From Athene noctua (lineage: Eukaryota; Chordata; Aves; Strigiformes; Strigidae): a stretch of 64,000 nt of DNA. Positions within the stretch are counted from its first letter, which is position 1, and every line of letters starts with the position of its first letter. The notes below the pieces were generated by a model. The model saw only the letters and a list, made by a program, of their open reading frames with translations. It made no database searches and was not told the origin of the DNA. Positions 1 through 13,700 of this stretch are shown in pieces. The stretch is from NCBI RefSeq assembly GCF_965140245.1, contig NC_134052.1, positions 186,001 to 250,000 of the forward strand. Direction: 5' to 3'. A program made the position numbers and the translations under genes.

Positions 1-1
1 C

Positions 2-2212
2 TTTGAGAAAGGGAAGAAAATCATTGAGATCCTCCTGAAGGCCGGCTTTGCCATTAAGCAAAAGAAAGTTAAGGGGCCTGCAAGGGAAATTCAATTCCTA
101 GGGATAAAATGGCAAGATGGGCGTCGCCACATGCCAGTGGAGGTGATAAACAAGATAACAGCCATGGCCCCACCAACCTCTAAGAAGGAGACTCAGTCTT
201 TCCTGGGCGCTGTGGGTTCTGGAGGATGCACATCCCGAACTACAGCCTGATTGTGAGCCCTCTCTACCACGTAACCCGTAATAAGAAGGATTTTGAATGG
301 GGCCCTGAGCAACAACAATCCTTTGAACAGATTAAGCAGGAGATTGCCCAAGCAGTAGCCCTCGGGCCAGTCCGGGAAGGGCAGGAGGTTAAGAACATGC
401 TCTACACCGCAGCTGGGGAAAATGGCCCTACCTGGAGCCTCTGGCAGAGAGCACCTGGGGGGACCCGAGGCCGACCTCTAGGCTTTTGGAGCCAGGGATA
501 CAAAGGTTCTGAAGCTAATTTCACACCAGCTGGGAAGGAGATACTGGCAGCGTACGAAGGAGTTCGGGCTGCCTCAGAGGTGGTCGGCACTGAAACACAG
601 CTCCTCCTGGCACCCCGACTGCCGGTGCTGGGGTGGATGTTCAAAGGAAAGGCCTCCTCCACGCATCATGCAACAGATGCCGCGTGGAGTAAATGGGTCG
701 CATTGATAACACAACGGGCTCGAATAGGGAACCCCAGCCGCCCAGGAATACTAGAGGTGATTATGAACTGGCCAGAGAGCAAAGATTCTGGGATGTCACC
801 AGAACAGGAGGTGACACGTGCTAAGGAGGCCCCACCATATAACGAGCTGCCAGATGAGGAGAAGCGATATGCCCTGTTCACTGACGGGTCTTGTCGCATT
901 GTGGGAAAACATCGACGGTGGAAGGCGGCTGTGTGGAGTCCCACACGACGGGTCACTGAAGCTGCTGAGGGACAGGGGGAATCCAGCCAGTTTGCAGAGG
1001 TGAAAGCTGTCCAGCTTGCTTTGGATATTGCTGAGCAGGAGAAGTGGCCGAGGCTCTACCTCTACACCGACTCGTGGGCAGTGGCGCATACCCTGTGGAA
1101 ATGGCTGCAGCAATGGAGCAGAACAACTGGCAACGTAAGGGTAAAACCGTCTGGGCTGCTGAAGTATGGCAGGACATTGCAGCCCCTGTGGAAAACCTCG
1201 TTGTGAAGGTGCGCCATGTGGATGCCCATGTACCCAAGAGTCGGGCCACTGATGAACATCAACACAACCAGCAGGCAGACCAAGCTGCGAAGATTAGAGT
1301 GGCTCAGGTGGACTTGGACTGGCAGCGCAAAGGTGAACTGTTCATAGCCCAGTGGGCCCACGAGACCTCGGGCCACCAAGGCAGGGATGCAACATACAGG
1401 TGGGCTCGAGATCGAGGGGTGGACCTTACTATTGACACCATTGCAGAGATCATCCACGGATGGGAGACGTGTGCTGCAATCAAACATGCCAAGCGGGTGA
1501 AGCCCCAGAGAAATGGAGAGCGATGGCTGAAATATAGATGTGGAGAGGCCTGGCAGATGGACTACATCACACTGCCACAGACCCGCCACAGGAAGCGCCA
1601 CGTGCTCACAATGGTGGAAGTAACCACTGGATGGCTGGAAGCTTACCCAGCGCCCCACGCCACTGCCCGGAACACCATCCTGGGCCTTGAGACCCAAGTG
1701 CTGTGGCGACACGGCACCCCAGAGAGAACTGAGTCAGACAACGGGACCCACTTCCGAAACAACTCATAAGTGCCTGGGCAGAAGAACACGGCATCGAGTG
1801 GGTCTGCCATATCCCCTACCATGCACCAGCCTCTGGGAAGATCGAGCGCTACAATGTACTGTTAAACACCACACTGAAAGCACTGGGAGGTGGGACCTTC
1901 AGAGACTGGGACATGCATCTAGCAAAGGCCACCTGGCTAGTCAACACAAGAGGGTCTGCCAGTCGAGCTGGCCTGGCTCAGTCAAAACCTCCCCGTGCTG
2001 TAGATGGGGATAAAGTCCCTGTGGTGCGCATGAGGAATATATTGGGAAAAATGGTCTGGTTTAGTCCTGCGCCAGGCAAAGGTAAAGGCAAACCCATCCA
2101 TGGGATTGCTTTTGCCCAAGGACCTGGGTGCACCTGGTGGGTGATGCAGGACAATGGAGAGGTCCGATGGGTACCACAGGGGGACTTGATTCTGGGTGAG
2201 AACATGCCATGA
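2..2212 (+). pseudogene. pol: Broken retroviral pol: RT end, RNase H, integrase
   Basis: Three reading frames cover one polyprotein in order. Bases 2 to about 213 carry the end of RT; about 214 to 1120 the connection and most of RNase H; about 1120 to 1769 the RNase H end and integrase core; about 1770 to 2212 the integrase C-terminal part. Each step is a net -1 shift, as from single-base deletions. RNase H keeps its acidic residues (TDGS, AEVKA, YTDS, and the D of QQADQ). Integrase keeps the two zinc-finger histidines (HETSGH), but the expected CxxC reads WETC. The catalytic triad is visible as WQMDY, ESDNGTH and GKIERYN, with the last E beyond the third shift. The stop at 2210-2212 is close to the LTR. 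This is a decayed, non-functional copy. Confidence 0.9.
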
Positions 2213-2309
2213 ATTATGCTGTGCCTGTGTAAATTATTACTTTGCTATTGTTAACTGCTAAATGGCAGCTGGACATGACGCAGATGGTATAGAATAAAGG
2301 GGTGGATTA

Positions 2310-2693
2310 TGTTATGGTTCAGCTAGGATAGGGTTAGGTTTCCCCAGCAGAGAGGGGGAAGGGATCTCCAGCCAGGTTATTCACACCATGCTGGCGTCAG
2401 GTCCAGGGGCGGGAGTGCGGGAACTTTTTCCTTTGTGGCTTTGGTTGCGGGGAACACAGGGCTGTCTGTATCCATTGCGGTATTTCTCTGTATATCTTTT
2501 GTCTTGTTTACTGTTCTTGCTGTTTATTGTTGTTATTGCTACTGTTGTTGTTCAGATTGTTTATTACACTGTTGTATTAAACTTCTTATTTTAACCCGGG
2601 GTTTGTGCCTCACTTCCAGCCTGACCGGCTGAGGGTGGGGGAGGGACAATGGCAATGTGGTCTCTGGTCCCAGCAGGGCTTAAAACCATCACA
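2310..2693 (+). repeat. 3' LTR of the endogenous retrovirus (384 bp)
   Basis: The LTR opens with TGTTATGGTT directly after the purine-rich tract and closes with AACCATCACA, giving near-perfect inverted termini of the TG...CA type. An ATTAAA polyadenylation signal lies at 2576-2581 after a T-rich stretch. The T-rich part translates into a short hydrophobic open frame (2388-2594). I take that frame as a composition effect, not a gene. Confidence 0.85.
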
Positions 2694-5361
2694 GGCCTCT
2701 AGACTGGGTCTGTACTGACTCCATGAAGACACACTGGAGAGCAAGTCCTGATGCCCTGAACAGCTGCTAGAGACCAGCACCTCGAGTTCTGGTCTGTGCT
2801 GCAGCTCAGCCTGGAGCAAAGTAGATGCCTGTGACACAGAGTACCTCCACAGGTCTCAGTCTCCTCAGCCATGCCCAGACTTCCATGGGGAGAGAATATT
2901 TAGCTCACTCAAGATTAACAGAAGCAGATTTGTTTGTAGAGTGGATGAGGGAACAAAATCCTGGACTAATATTAGGAGCATGACAAGTGACCAAAGAGGA
3001 GTTATAAGCGTGATGCAGCTGGGTACCAGTAGCAGGGGGAAAAGTGTCTCTGGAAAGCAAAACAGAAAAGCAAAAAAGTGTGTCTGGTAGGCAAAAGGTT
3101 AAAGGACAGGGATCATTAGTAACCATGTTCAAAATGTTCCCCTGTAACATGCATGTGGTGGAAAGCAGGCAGAGAAAAACGGTGTTAGAAAAGAATGGGA
3201 CTTGACTTTATTAGGTACTAGGAAACTATTGAGAGAGCACAAATTTAGCTGTCTCCTCCACCTAAACAAAAAGTGAAATAGGATGTTAGGTATGCAACTA
3301 GGGGAAAAAAAATGTACACAGCACATAATTAAATAGCTTGAAGTAAAGCTTGAGGGAACCAGCACCTGTTGTGCCAATTCCGTGTCTGAAATAAAAGCAT
3401 CTTCCTGCTTGCTACCCCATCAGTCTGGAAGCATTACCCCAAATCCCAGGCTCCGTGCTCTCCAGCACCCTAGAGATACCATTCTGTAAACACAACCTCT
3501 GATCCTATTCCTTCATCTGTACAAGGATGTCACTTGAATGAATGAACCCAGGTTACTAAATAAATGGTTCATATCACTTTGTATTTTCCTTTCTGATTAC
3601 CATGTGTCAACTGCAAGTCTTAATTATTTCCAGATCATTTAGAAAAATGTTCCAACAGAAATATTCCTCACAGACGCCTCCCACAAATACTCTCCTCCTT
3701 CCTGTCTATACTTAAAATCTGTCAGTCAGCTGATGATGTGCCTTATTGATCCTGTATACTTTTTAAAAATGAAATTAAACAGCTTGTTGGTTTTACTACA
3801 CCCACTCAGCACAAAACCACTTTGATTGCTCATTAGTATGAGGTTTTCTTCATATAAGAGCATCTTGTACCAGCCTTTTTTTTTTTTATTACTCTGTTTC
3901 AGATAGAAAGGAGGAACATGAGCTGTCAGAGTGCTGTTCTCCTAAGCACTCAGCTTGTCCATTTTAAAAAACAGCATTTGCTTTCTTCCCATGCAGGACT
4001 ATTTACCATCATGGAATTTAATAAAAACTGTCTTTAGTGGGGAAGAGATCTCTCAGGCCAACTTTGGGAAACTTTAACTTCTAAGCATGGGGCAATACAT
4101 GTTGTTAGCAGAAACAGTGTGACTGACAAGCTGAACCATGACTGACATCACACCAGACAGGCAGAGAAGAGCAAGCCCATCCATCAGGCAGATATAAGAT
4201 CAGAGGTGGTATTTTGTTGGGAGCAATAGCACTGTTGTTAATTTATCATTTTAAAAAATCCCCAGTAAGTTTATGGCTGGCTGTATAACATTATCACCAA
4301 ATCTGTTAACTGACCCTCTTCCTCTGTATCCTCGAGTCCAGAATAGATAACTAATTCTGTATTATCCTTCCTGAAGAAATATTAAATATTTTCCGTAGTT
4401 AGGTGATATGTTCCATCAGCATTTAGAAACGCTAAAATCCATCAAGTGGGTTTTTTTGCTTCCCTTGTGGAAGTTTATTTTATTCTTATGTCACACGGGT
4501 TCATTTTTTATTACAATTGCAAAATGGTGACGCTAAATCCTCACCTTGTATTATTAATTTAATGCCCTGAAGATGGCTCCAATTAATCACCAAAAAAAAC
4601 CCCCACATCTCCCTCACTTCAGAGTTACAGGCAGTTCCATTCGTAAATATTCTCCTCTGAAAGAAATTTACTTCCCCATACAAAAAGCCTTAACTGCATT
4701 CAGTGGCCTACAACTAGATGGTCATCCTTGGCATTACTTCTTCTGTCATGGGGAAAAGTATCTCCACTTTTTCCTCATATTTTCCTATAAGCATTTTCAA
4801 ACAAACATTTGTTAACTGTATGAATGAGTTTCCCAAACCTTTACACGTAGAATTTATATTTTAAATCTTAACACATATGAGGTGGTCAATCTTCAAGATT
4901 TGGGGCTCCCTTTTCTCAAAATAATCACAATTTAAGCTATTTGAACTCAAAAAAAGAAAAAGGCACTGAATTTGAGAATGATTTGTCAAAAGTCAAATGT
5001 CAACCTGATGACAGAAAGAGCTTCTAACAGTGTTCACAGAAAACTTAGTTTATCTTTCCCTGTTCTCTAATGAAAGGCTGCAATTTAGCAACTTACTGAT
5101 TGTGCTGCATAGTTCAGTCAGAAAGGTGGATGCAAAAAGACTGAAAATAGGCAAGTTTAAGTCTTATCTATTATTTTTTTTCATCCATGAAACACAATGA
5201 AAGAACAATTTCATAAACACATAGTTCTAAAACATGCTGGAAAGTGTTATCACATGCTTAATCCAGAAAACAAATATGGCACAAGGATAAAACATAGTAC
5301 ATACAACACCTCTAAACCTATTTATGCTTATGGTAGTTTTAAAAGTGTTGTGATGAAATAC

Positions 5362-6290
5362 AAGGTGCCAGCTTGAAGTGCTAAGGCTTGGACAATAGGC
5401 CCTAGCCAGAGTTGACCTATAGATGAATCCTGTATATTTAATAACTGATAACCATTGTGCTAACAGGTATTATACTAAGTTATAACGAACCACCTATTCT
5501 GATGTAAAAGGTGGAAGTATTGAAGCCTGAGCAACAGACCCCGAGCCAAAGCTGCTAACTTAATATGTAGTCATTAATGAAATTATCTATGCTCATTAAT
5601 GAAAGATGTAGCTCAGATATCATACACTCATTACTGGTGATGGATGTAATGAAAACATGTCTATCCTGAATGTATGTATCTTCTTCTCTATGTAGGCGTA
5701 AGTTAACAAGGCCATGAAACCAGCTGTCTGGCCTTGGGACAGACGTGTGGCCTTGTTTTAAAAAGAACAAAAATAAATTAGATAAGGAGGGGAACTCCCT
5801 TGGCTTCTGCCTTGATCCCTGGCCAGGCTCTGGGGGAATCTAATGAGAGAGTGAAACCAGATGTTCCACTCAAAAAAAAGGTGCCAGTTATTCTGGCTAG
5901 CTGATTTTTAGTATCTAAGGCCGGGCCCATTTGCAGCGACTCCGGCAGCCTCAGCTACGGGTGGAGGCACCGCGTAGGATTTCCCACGGGCCGGGACAGG
6001 CTCTGCCAACCCTCGCTGTGACCGGGGCTGCCCAGCGCTGCGGGGCTGGGTGATGGTAAAGTATGGGAGTGGTGATGGATCTTTCTTAATCAGTATTGTC
6101 TCTCTCTGGTAGTAATAATTTGATGCATTACCCTGTATTTTCCTATTTAAATGCACTATTCTGTCTTTTCTTACTGTATGTTTTCTGTATTATTCTGTTT
6201 CATTATTTAGTTATTTTGAGTAAAATACACCTGCTCTTTTCACTCTGCTGTCTGAGTTTAATTGGTATCTCTAATCAGCAAAACACAGCA
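5362..6290 (+). repeat. Possible decayed LTR-type or retroposed element with a GC-rich core
   Basis: A motif close to AAGGTGCCAG starts three modules, at 5362, about 5504 and 5878. The first two modules are imperfect copies of each other for roughly 45 bases. A GC-rich patch (about 5918-6060) follows in otherwise AT-rich DNA. Near 6223-6235 the sequence resembles the polyadenylation/U5 region of avian LTRs (TAAAATACACCTG), ending around 6290. The family and exact ends are unknown. A polyA-tailed retroposon in 5372-5877 is an alternative reading, since a short A run precedes the third motif copy. Confidence 0.3.
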
Positions 6291-7054
6291 AAACTACAAT
6301 ATTAAAACTGCTAATAATTTCAAACGGAACAACTGAGGATTAGCTTTGCATTACAAACAATCAAATCTGTCCTCGGTAGAAAAAAACCCACAAGATTCTG
6401 TAACACGATCCACCTTGTGAGATTTAGCTTCAACTTTCATATTACACAGTTCACCCTTGAGGTAGGTACCATCCAGAACTGAAGACATACTGTCTATAGC
6501 AGCTAATACAGCCTCCATCAATCAACAAATCTAATTTGAGAGCTGTCTGCTTATGCAACAGAAACAAAGGCACTTCATAATACAGAGTTAAGTTTTCTAC
6601 TGGAAGGATTAACAAAGGTAAGAAAGGAGAAACACTGCTAGGAATTAAAGTAATGAAATCCTTTTTAACAGACACCTTCCCCCAGCATTTGCAGGGAACA
6701 GATTCCCATGTAACTCTCTAGTCTGACAGAAGTAGTCTGTCACACAGAGGAAACTCCAGAGCTGCAGGTTCTTATTTCCACACAAAACATTTGAGGCTCA
6801 GCTGGGTGAGACTCTCTAAAGTGACAGAAACCAACAATCCATAGGCAAACTCTGAGTAACAGCAAAGGACTCATCACAGGGAGAGAAAAAAACCCCAAAC
6901 CAACAAAGAACCCAGACTGCATTAAGACATTGCACTGTATCTGCTCTCCCTACCACCTCCACCACTCATGTTGCAGCTAAACTGGTACTGCAACTGAAGC
7001 TGACATACTCTGCCTAAACCCCTCCCTCAGTCATTCAAGTTTTCTTCCCTCACT

Positions 7055-7078
7055 TAAAAAAAAAAAAAAAAAAAAAAA
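7055..7078 (+). repeat. Poly-A homopolymer tract
   Basis: An uninterrupted run of more than 20 A lies between the NFS1 3' end and the retroelement-like block. There is no sign of an attached SINE or LINE that I can name. Confidence 0.8.
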
Positions 7079-7632
7079 GGCATGAGAAAAACACAGTGGA
7101 GGGGACAGCAAAGTGCATCATCATTGAATCATGAACTAACACAGAAGGATGTTTTGAATTCATGCACACTGGTCTGCACAAGCATCACCCAAAAAAAGAT
7201 AAAATCAACAGAGGAGACAAAAATACTCTGTTTCAGAAAAAAAAAAATTGTTCTTAATGGCACATACAACTTAACTGTGAAGGCACATGGCCACACTGAG
7301 GCATCCGTTCCACGAAGCTTCTTTTTATCTGAGAATTTCTCGCAGTACAATGCATTTGAGCAGCACAAAACCAGCTGCTCTTACAGGATGCCCGCCTCAA
7401 TTAGAAAGAACAGGAGGCCTGGCAATAGGTTTGTGCTGCAAACAGAACAGCTACACAGGATACTTTACACTGAGAAGCAACAACCTCTTACCAGAATTCC
7501 ACTAGCCCAGGAGTAACACACTTATTAGAAAATACATTTCCAAATAAATTACATTTTAGCATAAATTTCTGCATGTCAACATAAATGTAACGGGTGTTAC
7601 ATTATCCTGCCTTTCTCCAGGATAAAGACTAG

Positions 7633-7638
7633 TTTAAT
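7633..7638 (-). terminator. Putative NFS1 polyadenylation signal (ATTAAA)
   Basis: On the minus strand ATTAAA lies about 150 bases past the NFS1 stop codon. It is the only canonical-type hexamer I found in the next few hundred bases, which predicts a short 3' UTR ending near 7615. Confidence 0.45.
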
Positions 7639-7784
7639 TTTTGGCTTCTTAGACTTGTGATCAGAAAGGGTAGTCTTTCAGTGAAATTGCAAGTGTCAAA
7701 AAGCAGAAGTGCTGCATAATTTGTTCAGGAATGTACAGAAAATGCATTTTCATCCACATCTAGTCCATGGATAGCGATGTTTTC

Positions 7785-10700
7785 TCAGTGCTGAGTCCAT
7801 TTAATGCTTTTGAGGTCAATTCCATCCTGCACCATTTCCCAGAGAGGGCTGTAAAGAAAGGGGAAAAATGAGGGCTAAAATGCACAGGACAACATCAACA
7901 ACAATAACCAAGCAGACAATTTCATCAACAGCACAAGAAATTGGGAGATACCTATCTTCATCTCTGGACATCAGTGAGCTTCAGATCTTCAGTCCTCAAC
8001 TGTGTCCTCAGCCCCAACACAAGAGGTGAGAGGGCAGGTGCTCCACCTCACCTCCTGCTCCCATTCTGGGCATGAAGTATGCATGTCTCTTACAGACTTG
8101 AGCCCTTGCATTTGGCACTGTCCAGATGAGTCAGGAGTCTCTCAGTTTCACCAAAGTAAAACAACTTATTGATAGATAAACTCAGTAATATCATCTCTGG
8201 CTGAGAAACTTCTGGGTACTGCCTTACATGCTTGTTCTACTCATATTCTTTCCCTGACAAAGGCAGGATCTAGGAGAAGATCAGGCCCACTACCCACTCT
8301 GGCAATACTGCTTGCTTATATGCAGAGATAACACCAGATTTTTGAAGCAAACAATTACTTTCAACTAAATCCAACTCTTCAAATTATTATCATACCTAAG
8401 CAGCCTTTAAGTTCAGTAAGAAGATGGCTCACCTCATTTCCCTCAGCCTCTTAACATGCTGTATGCACTTCTGCACTGTATAATCCACTTCTTCTTCTGT
8501 AGTGAAACGACCAATACCAAATCTAAACCAGAAGAAAACCATTAAGGACTAGAGTAACATGTGTATGGAGTGAAGAAACAAATCCACCACCTACTTTTAG
8601 CGGAAAAAAATATTTGGAAGCATTAGGAAAGACCATTCCACGCACCTTATAGATGAGTGAGCCAAGTCCTCATCTGTCCCAATTGCCCGCAAAACATAGG
8701 AGGGCTCCAAAGAAGCTGATGTGCAAGCACTGGGGAAAGGCAAGGCAGGCAAATTTCAAACTTTTGTTCATGTGCAGACGCTAAACTGAAGTAACCACTG
8801 ATCTCCAACAAAGAGTAAGTCACTTACAGACACTTAATATTACTATGACTCTTTACAACAACATATATGAGCTTCCTCAACCTCTTAGAAACCACCAGCG
8901 AATACAAGAAAGAGTGGTATTTCTGCTGCTGAAGAAAAAGAATGGAAGGGGCAGGCGTTAGAGATGAATGAGGGTAATAAATTAGGAGCCTGAGGTAAGA
9001 AGAAACAACACAACACAGTTAAGAATAAACACACTGCCAAACAGAAGCAGCAGGAATGGCGACTAAGAGGTAGCTGAAGAAGGCCATGAATAAAAGACAA
9101 AGGAGCCAAGACAGAACTAGCCAGAGAAGGTAACACATCAACAGGAACATTAAAAAAGAAAAAAGGACTTCACAAGCTGCTGTTTGGCAGCAGAACAAAT
9201 AAGTGAAAAACAGCACACAGAGGAATCCAGAGCAAGATGATCTAGTTATAGTTTTAAGTAGACAGAACTTCCATCTTGAAGCAGTAGGCAAAACTGTTTA
9301 CATGTGGTTACTCAATTTTTACAGGTAGCAACATGCAGCACAAACCAGAGAACTGTTTACAGCTCTCTAGTGCACAAAGCAGAGCCTCAGAAGGGATTTT
9401 TCAAATTACAGAAGTGTTCAGCTTCAGAAACAGTCATGTGGAGACTTGTTCTTCCTGTTCATAGAGCCAACATATTTCTAATTAAGATTAGAAGCTGACC
9501 ACTTTTTTCTCAAAGGTGAGGAAAGGAGGGCATCTTTACACTCCATTAACTTCATCATAAGCATCAAGTTCGTCTTCGTAACAGAAGTGTTACGTGTCCC
9601 TCCTGTAGAGTCAATAGAGCTCCATAAAAGTGCATTTAATTTTCTTTCTGCTTTTGCATTAAACACAGATGCTTGAACTAATATAATTCCGGTATTATTT
9701 GTCCAGCTTTGCTAGATTCTAGTCACAGTCTGCCACTTGTGTGAAATCCTGCTGAAGGGCAGATGCTGCTCAAAGGCTGGTAGCCTTTAAAATGGAAGTG
9801 TCACCAGCAGTTACAAGCCAAGGCTACTCAGATCACAGGTAACCAGTCTGCAAGGCTGGCAGGTAAGAATTTCTAGGTTGATTTTTCTGGTTTTGTTTCT
9901 TTGGGGGTTTTTTGTGTTTTTTTCTTTCAGGATGAGTAAATCTGATCTTCATTTGAAACATGCCACTTCAGAGAAACACCATTTTAGAATGCAATCAATG
10001 CCAGGTTGACTCAATAACCTAATACTCACATACAGGGCACAGAAGAGACCACTGCTTAGTTTGTACCTCCATTAGCAAATGTTATTTTCTCCCCAAAATA
10101 TAGCACTATCCTTTCCACACATCCCACGTACCTTCCTGAAGAAAGAGCCACGTCTTTCAGAGCCATCAGAAGACTCTCCCCTTCCACATATGCAAAAGAT
10201 AAATTGATGCATCCTACATGCAAATAAATGAAATAAGGAAAAAAAACTTCCATCAACTGAAATCTTGGGCAAATCCTACCCCACATGGCCATACTTGCAC
10301 AACGTGTAGCTAAAGTGCATTATTCAGTCATGGCCATTAACACTGAGGAACTAGACAGTTCTAACAGGCTCAGGATTTTGCTAATGTTACCTGGATAGCG
10401 ATGCTCTCTATCTCCATTCATAACCACATCAGGAACTTCACTCATTATTTTTGTAACCAGTCGTTCTGCCAGTTGTGAGATTCGCTTATGGTCATACTAG
10501 CAAAGAAACCAGAAAAGAGACCAAAATAATAAACAGTGTACAGTTTGACCCCACTCAGCTTTGTGTCACCAGCAGACTGAAGTAGCTGGGTTTGCTTAGA
10601 CTAGGGAAAGAACACATCTGAGACTTCAAAAGAACCTGTCAAACTTTGCTTACTCTAGAGACTGTTTTAAAAGAGAATTACCAATTAGTCCTGGCTAGCT

Positions 10701-13700
10701 CAGCCTTGAAAAATATTCCAAACCATTCAGAAAGATCTATGTATACAATCTGCTAAATTGGTTTTCATAAAAGCACCAAGTTCTTTGTGTTTAAAGACAA
10801 GTTAGGTAATGCATAAGATGACACATTTTGCAACACAAAAGAGGGCATCTATTATGGTAAGTGCCCCTTGTTTCCCCAGGAGCTCTCAAACTGTACTACT
10901 TAAAGACATGGGCTCGCAAATTACTGTGAACTCAGCTTTTACAACACACAACCTACGTCATGAGAACTGCCTATGTGTCTCGTTCTCGACTAAATAATGA
11001 GGTCATTTACACTAAGAAAGCAGTGAGGTATCCTTATCAGCTCCGGTGCACAGAAATGGCCAGACGCACATATGCAATTCATGCTTGTTTACATGTTTGA
11101 AAAAACTTCAGAAGAAAACAAGGCTATCTCAAATATTACTTGGTTTAGAAATGCTAAAACTCTGCCAGACAAGGAAGAGAATCCCGACCTGAGGCTTGTG
11201 CAGAATTCGGGCTCTGCAGGCTCTCCAGCCTCTAACGAGGCTTCCATAACCACCCAGCTCAGATGGCTGATCTCTGCCTGTCTCCCAGGAAGAAGCCTGA
11301 TCCTATGTGTACAGATATAGGGCTTATGCATCCCACTGGTGCTGTATTAAAGGATTTTTACATTCCAGCTGTAAGGAATGCATTGGTGTCCACAGACAGA
11401 GCAGCGTACAGAGGCTTCGACACCAAACATAGCGAAGAAACTTTACTGTTCAAGCTAGAAAAACCCCTAAATTCTTAGTTGCAAATCTGCAGTAAACTTG
11501 AACTTATATTTAACTGGTATGATAATGGACTAGGAAGTCTCATTTTTCTTAATATACATTACACAAACATGATTTATTCAATTTTAGAGATGCTGCTAAT
11601 ACGTATGTGCAGAATGGAGATTACTACAAGCACTTAAAGCCCTATTTCACTAAATCTGTCAAACCTGTTGTAGAAGATCATGATTCAAACCACTTAAAGA
11701 AAAAAGACACTTAAGAAAACTGAAAATCAACTTCCAATTACCCAAAACCATCCCTGAAGATCTCAAAACAGTGACAATGTTACAGCATGAGAATCGAATT
11801 TAATTCAGGCACATGGACACAGAAAGACCTAAGGAACCTGAGACCTAACTGGCCCTGTTATATTATTTTCTGGAATCCAGGACAAGTATCTTCTCCCACA
11901 TACCTCCATCTCCTGCTGTGCCACTTCACATGCTGCCCCAAGGCCTACTGCTAAAGGAGTGGGCACAGTCCCAGACCGCAGGCCTCTCTCCTGGCCTCCC
12001 CCACTCTGCAGGGGTTCCAGCCTGACTCGTGGTCGACGGCGAACATAAATAGCACCAACCCCTTGAAAACAAGGAAAGCTGCTTTAGTATACACTCACAG
12101 CTCTGAAATTATGAAAAGGGAATCCAAGATTTGGAAACATTCCCTGTTTCCACGGCAAACACACATTCGGACAGCTCACAGGAAAAAACCACAGTGAACA
12201 CATACAGAAGCACAGTATTTTCTAGGAAAAGGTGTTTGTTCCCACTGTTCATGTTCCTCTTCATTCAGCCTCCCAGAGCCTCAGCCAGGGAGCAGCTCAG
12301 TTTCTCCCAGTGTGCTTCAGCCACCTAAGGACTCAGTACTTCCCCCACTTGTCACAGTTCCAGTGTACAGCTCAAGCTCTTCCCTTTGCACCGTAGTTTT
12401 TATGTGCAGGTATTTCACTCACTGATGTTCCCTTACTGACTTCCAACCAAAAGCCCTAGAACAACTCCTTTCCCTGGATTACAAGGCCAGCACCTGTCCC
12501 AGGAGTCCTCTCCCTTTCTTCTCATTGGGGACACACATCAGTGAAACAATTTCCAAGGAGCAGATTAGACGAGCCTGTTTTAACAGCCAGCAGCATTTCA
12601 CTCTCTAGTCTCCTCACCTAGAAACCTGATTTTCATGTCTTCATGTGCACTGGCACACCTAACGAGTGACTGGCACCACAGGAAGAATGCTTGCAACTTC
12701 TGGTCATAATTAAGTAGTGAAAATGTGTGCCTGTCACCTACCCAAAGTTAGAGGTTGGAAACTTAGTCCTCATTCAGAGGTATGTCTTCAGCTCTCAGGA
12801 GAGCTTGTACAGAAAAAGAAGACATATTGAAAAGATCACAATTTTGCCTTTTGTTTCTGAATATCACATAGAATACAGCAAACATGATTTCTGTCTTTCT
12901 ATATCCACTGTTACATACTAAACAGAGCACAACAGTGATAAGAGCTAAACTTTTACTATTTGAGTCAGCTAGAAAATCCATAGCTGGATTTTAAACTCCA
13001 TTCTGCAAAGATGCACAAATGGTGTTGGGTGGAAGAAGTCATTGGAAGTAGAAGACCACCAAAATCACAAAGAATTTAAACTTTCCAGTTACCTTGTGAT
13101 CTCCTAGTTGCAAGTTACACTTGGGTCTAAACTCTGTCCTATAACCCAGGGATTTCATTTCAACTGTTTCAGCATCAATGCTGAATCACACCAAGCAAAT
13201 GATCCTGAAAAGCCACCACTCCTAATGCTGCCACCACCATAAGATACTGTTTGTCCTTCAGTGAAGCCACCTCACAAACCATCAGCACTGAAAATCCACT
13301 TACGGCAGATCTAAGCCTGGCAGCAGTGCCTGAACTATGCAGTCAGTCCAATGCCAGTCCTAGAATGGTTTTCTACTGTTTCAGTAACAGTCACTAGGAC
13401 ATAGGTTTGACTTCATACCTTATGTAGCTACCTTAAGGCAAGCATAGAAACAACAATTCCCTAGAAAAGCACTTCAGTAAGTACCTTTGGGACCATAAAT
13501 TTTATGGCCACTGATGCTCATTAGATCAATTTTCATGCCATTGACATCCACAGGAATTTTACCAATTGCTTGTGCAGCATCTGTGTGGAAGAAAACCTTA
13601 TGCGCACGGCAGATCTCACCTGTAATAAAAACAGAAAAGCAAAAAACCACCATCTTATCTCATCTAATCGTTATGTCAGCAATGAATCTAAAGCATCACT

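Larger units (their letters stand above)
1..2693 (+). mobile_element. Endogenous retrovirus, 3' portion (pol remnant + 3' LTR), cut by the window edge
   Basis: The element reads left to right as the end of reverse transcriptase, RNase H, integrase, a purine-rich tract (about 2291-2306) and a 3' LTR. Only about 85 bases separate the integrase stop (2212) from that tract, so there is no room for an env gene. That layout fits env-less ERV-L-like (class III) elements, but the class call is inference. The 5' LTR, gag and most of pol would lie to the left. The target-site duplication cannot be tested because only one flank is visible. The pol frame is broken, so the copy is not coding-competent. 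Confidence 0.92.
2694..7600. other. Intergenic DNA between the ERV and the NFS1 3' end
   Basis: AT-rich sequence without a supportable gene. It contains a retroelement-like block (5362-6290, listed separately) and an A-rich homopolymer run ending at 7078. An open frame at 7082-7516 (144 codons) has no recognisable domain and overlaps a comparable frame on the other strand. By analogy with human, CPNE1 would lie further left; I see none of its exons here. Confidence 0.6.

Noticed and set aside
2388..2594. 68-codon hydrophobic frame in the ERV LTR
   Set aside because: T-rich LTR sequence gives hydrophobic codons by composition; it ends at the polyadenylation signal.
5362..5887. AAGGTGCCAG direct repeat as target duplication of a polyA-tailed insertion
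   Set aside because: The same motif also begins an internal module at about 5504, so it may be part of the element itself. The A run is short, and polyA retroposition is rare in birds.
7082..7516. 144-codon plus-strand frame after the poly-A tract
   Set aside because: No domain, overlaps open frames on the other strand and in other frames, and lies in AT-rich flanking DNA.
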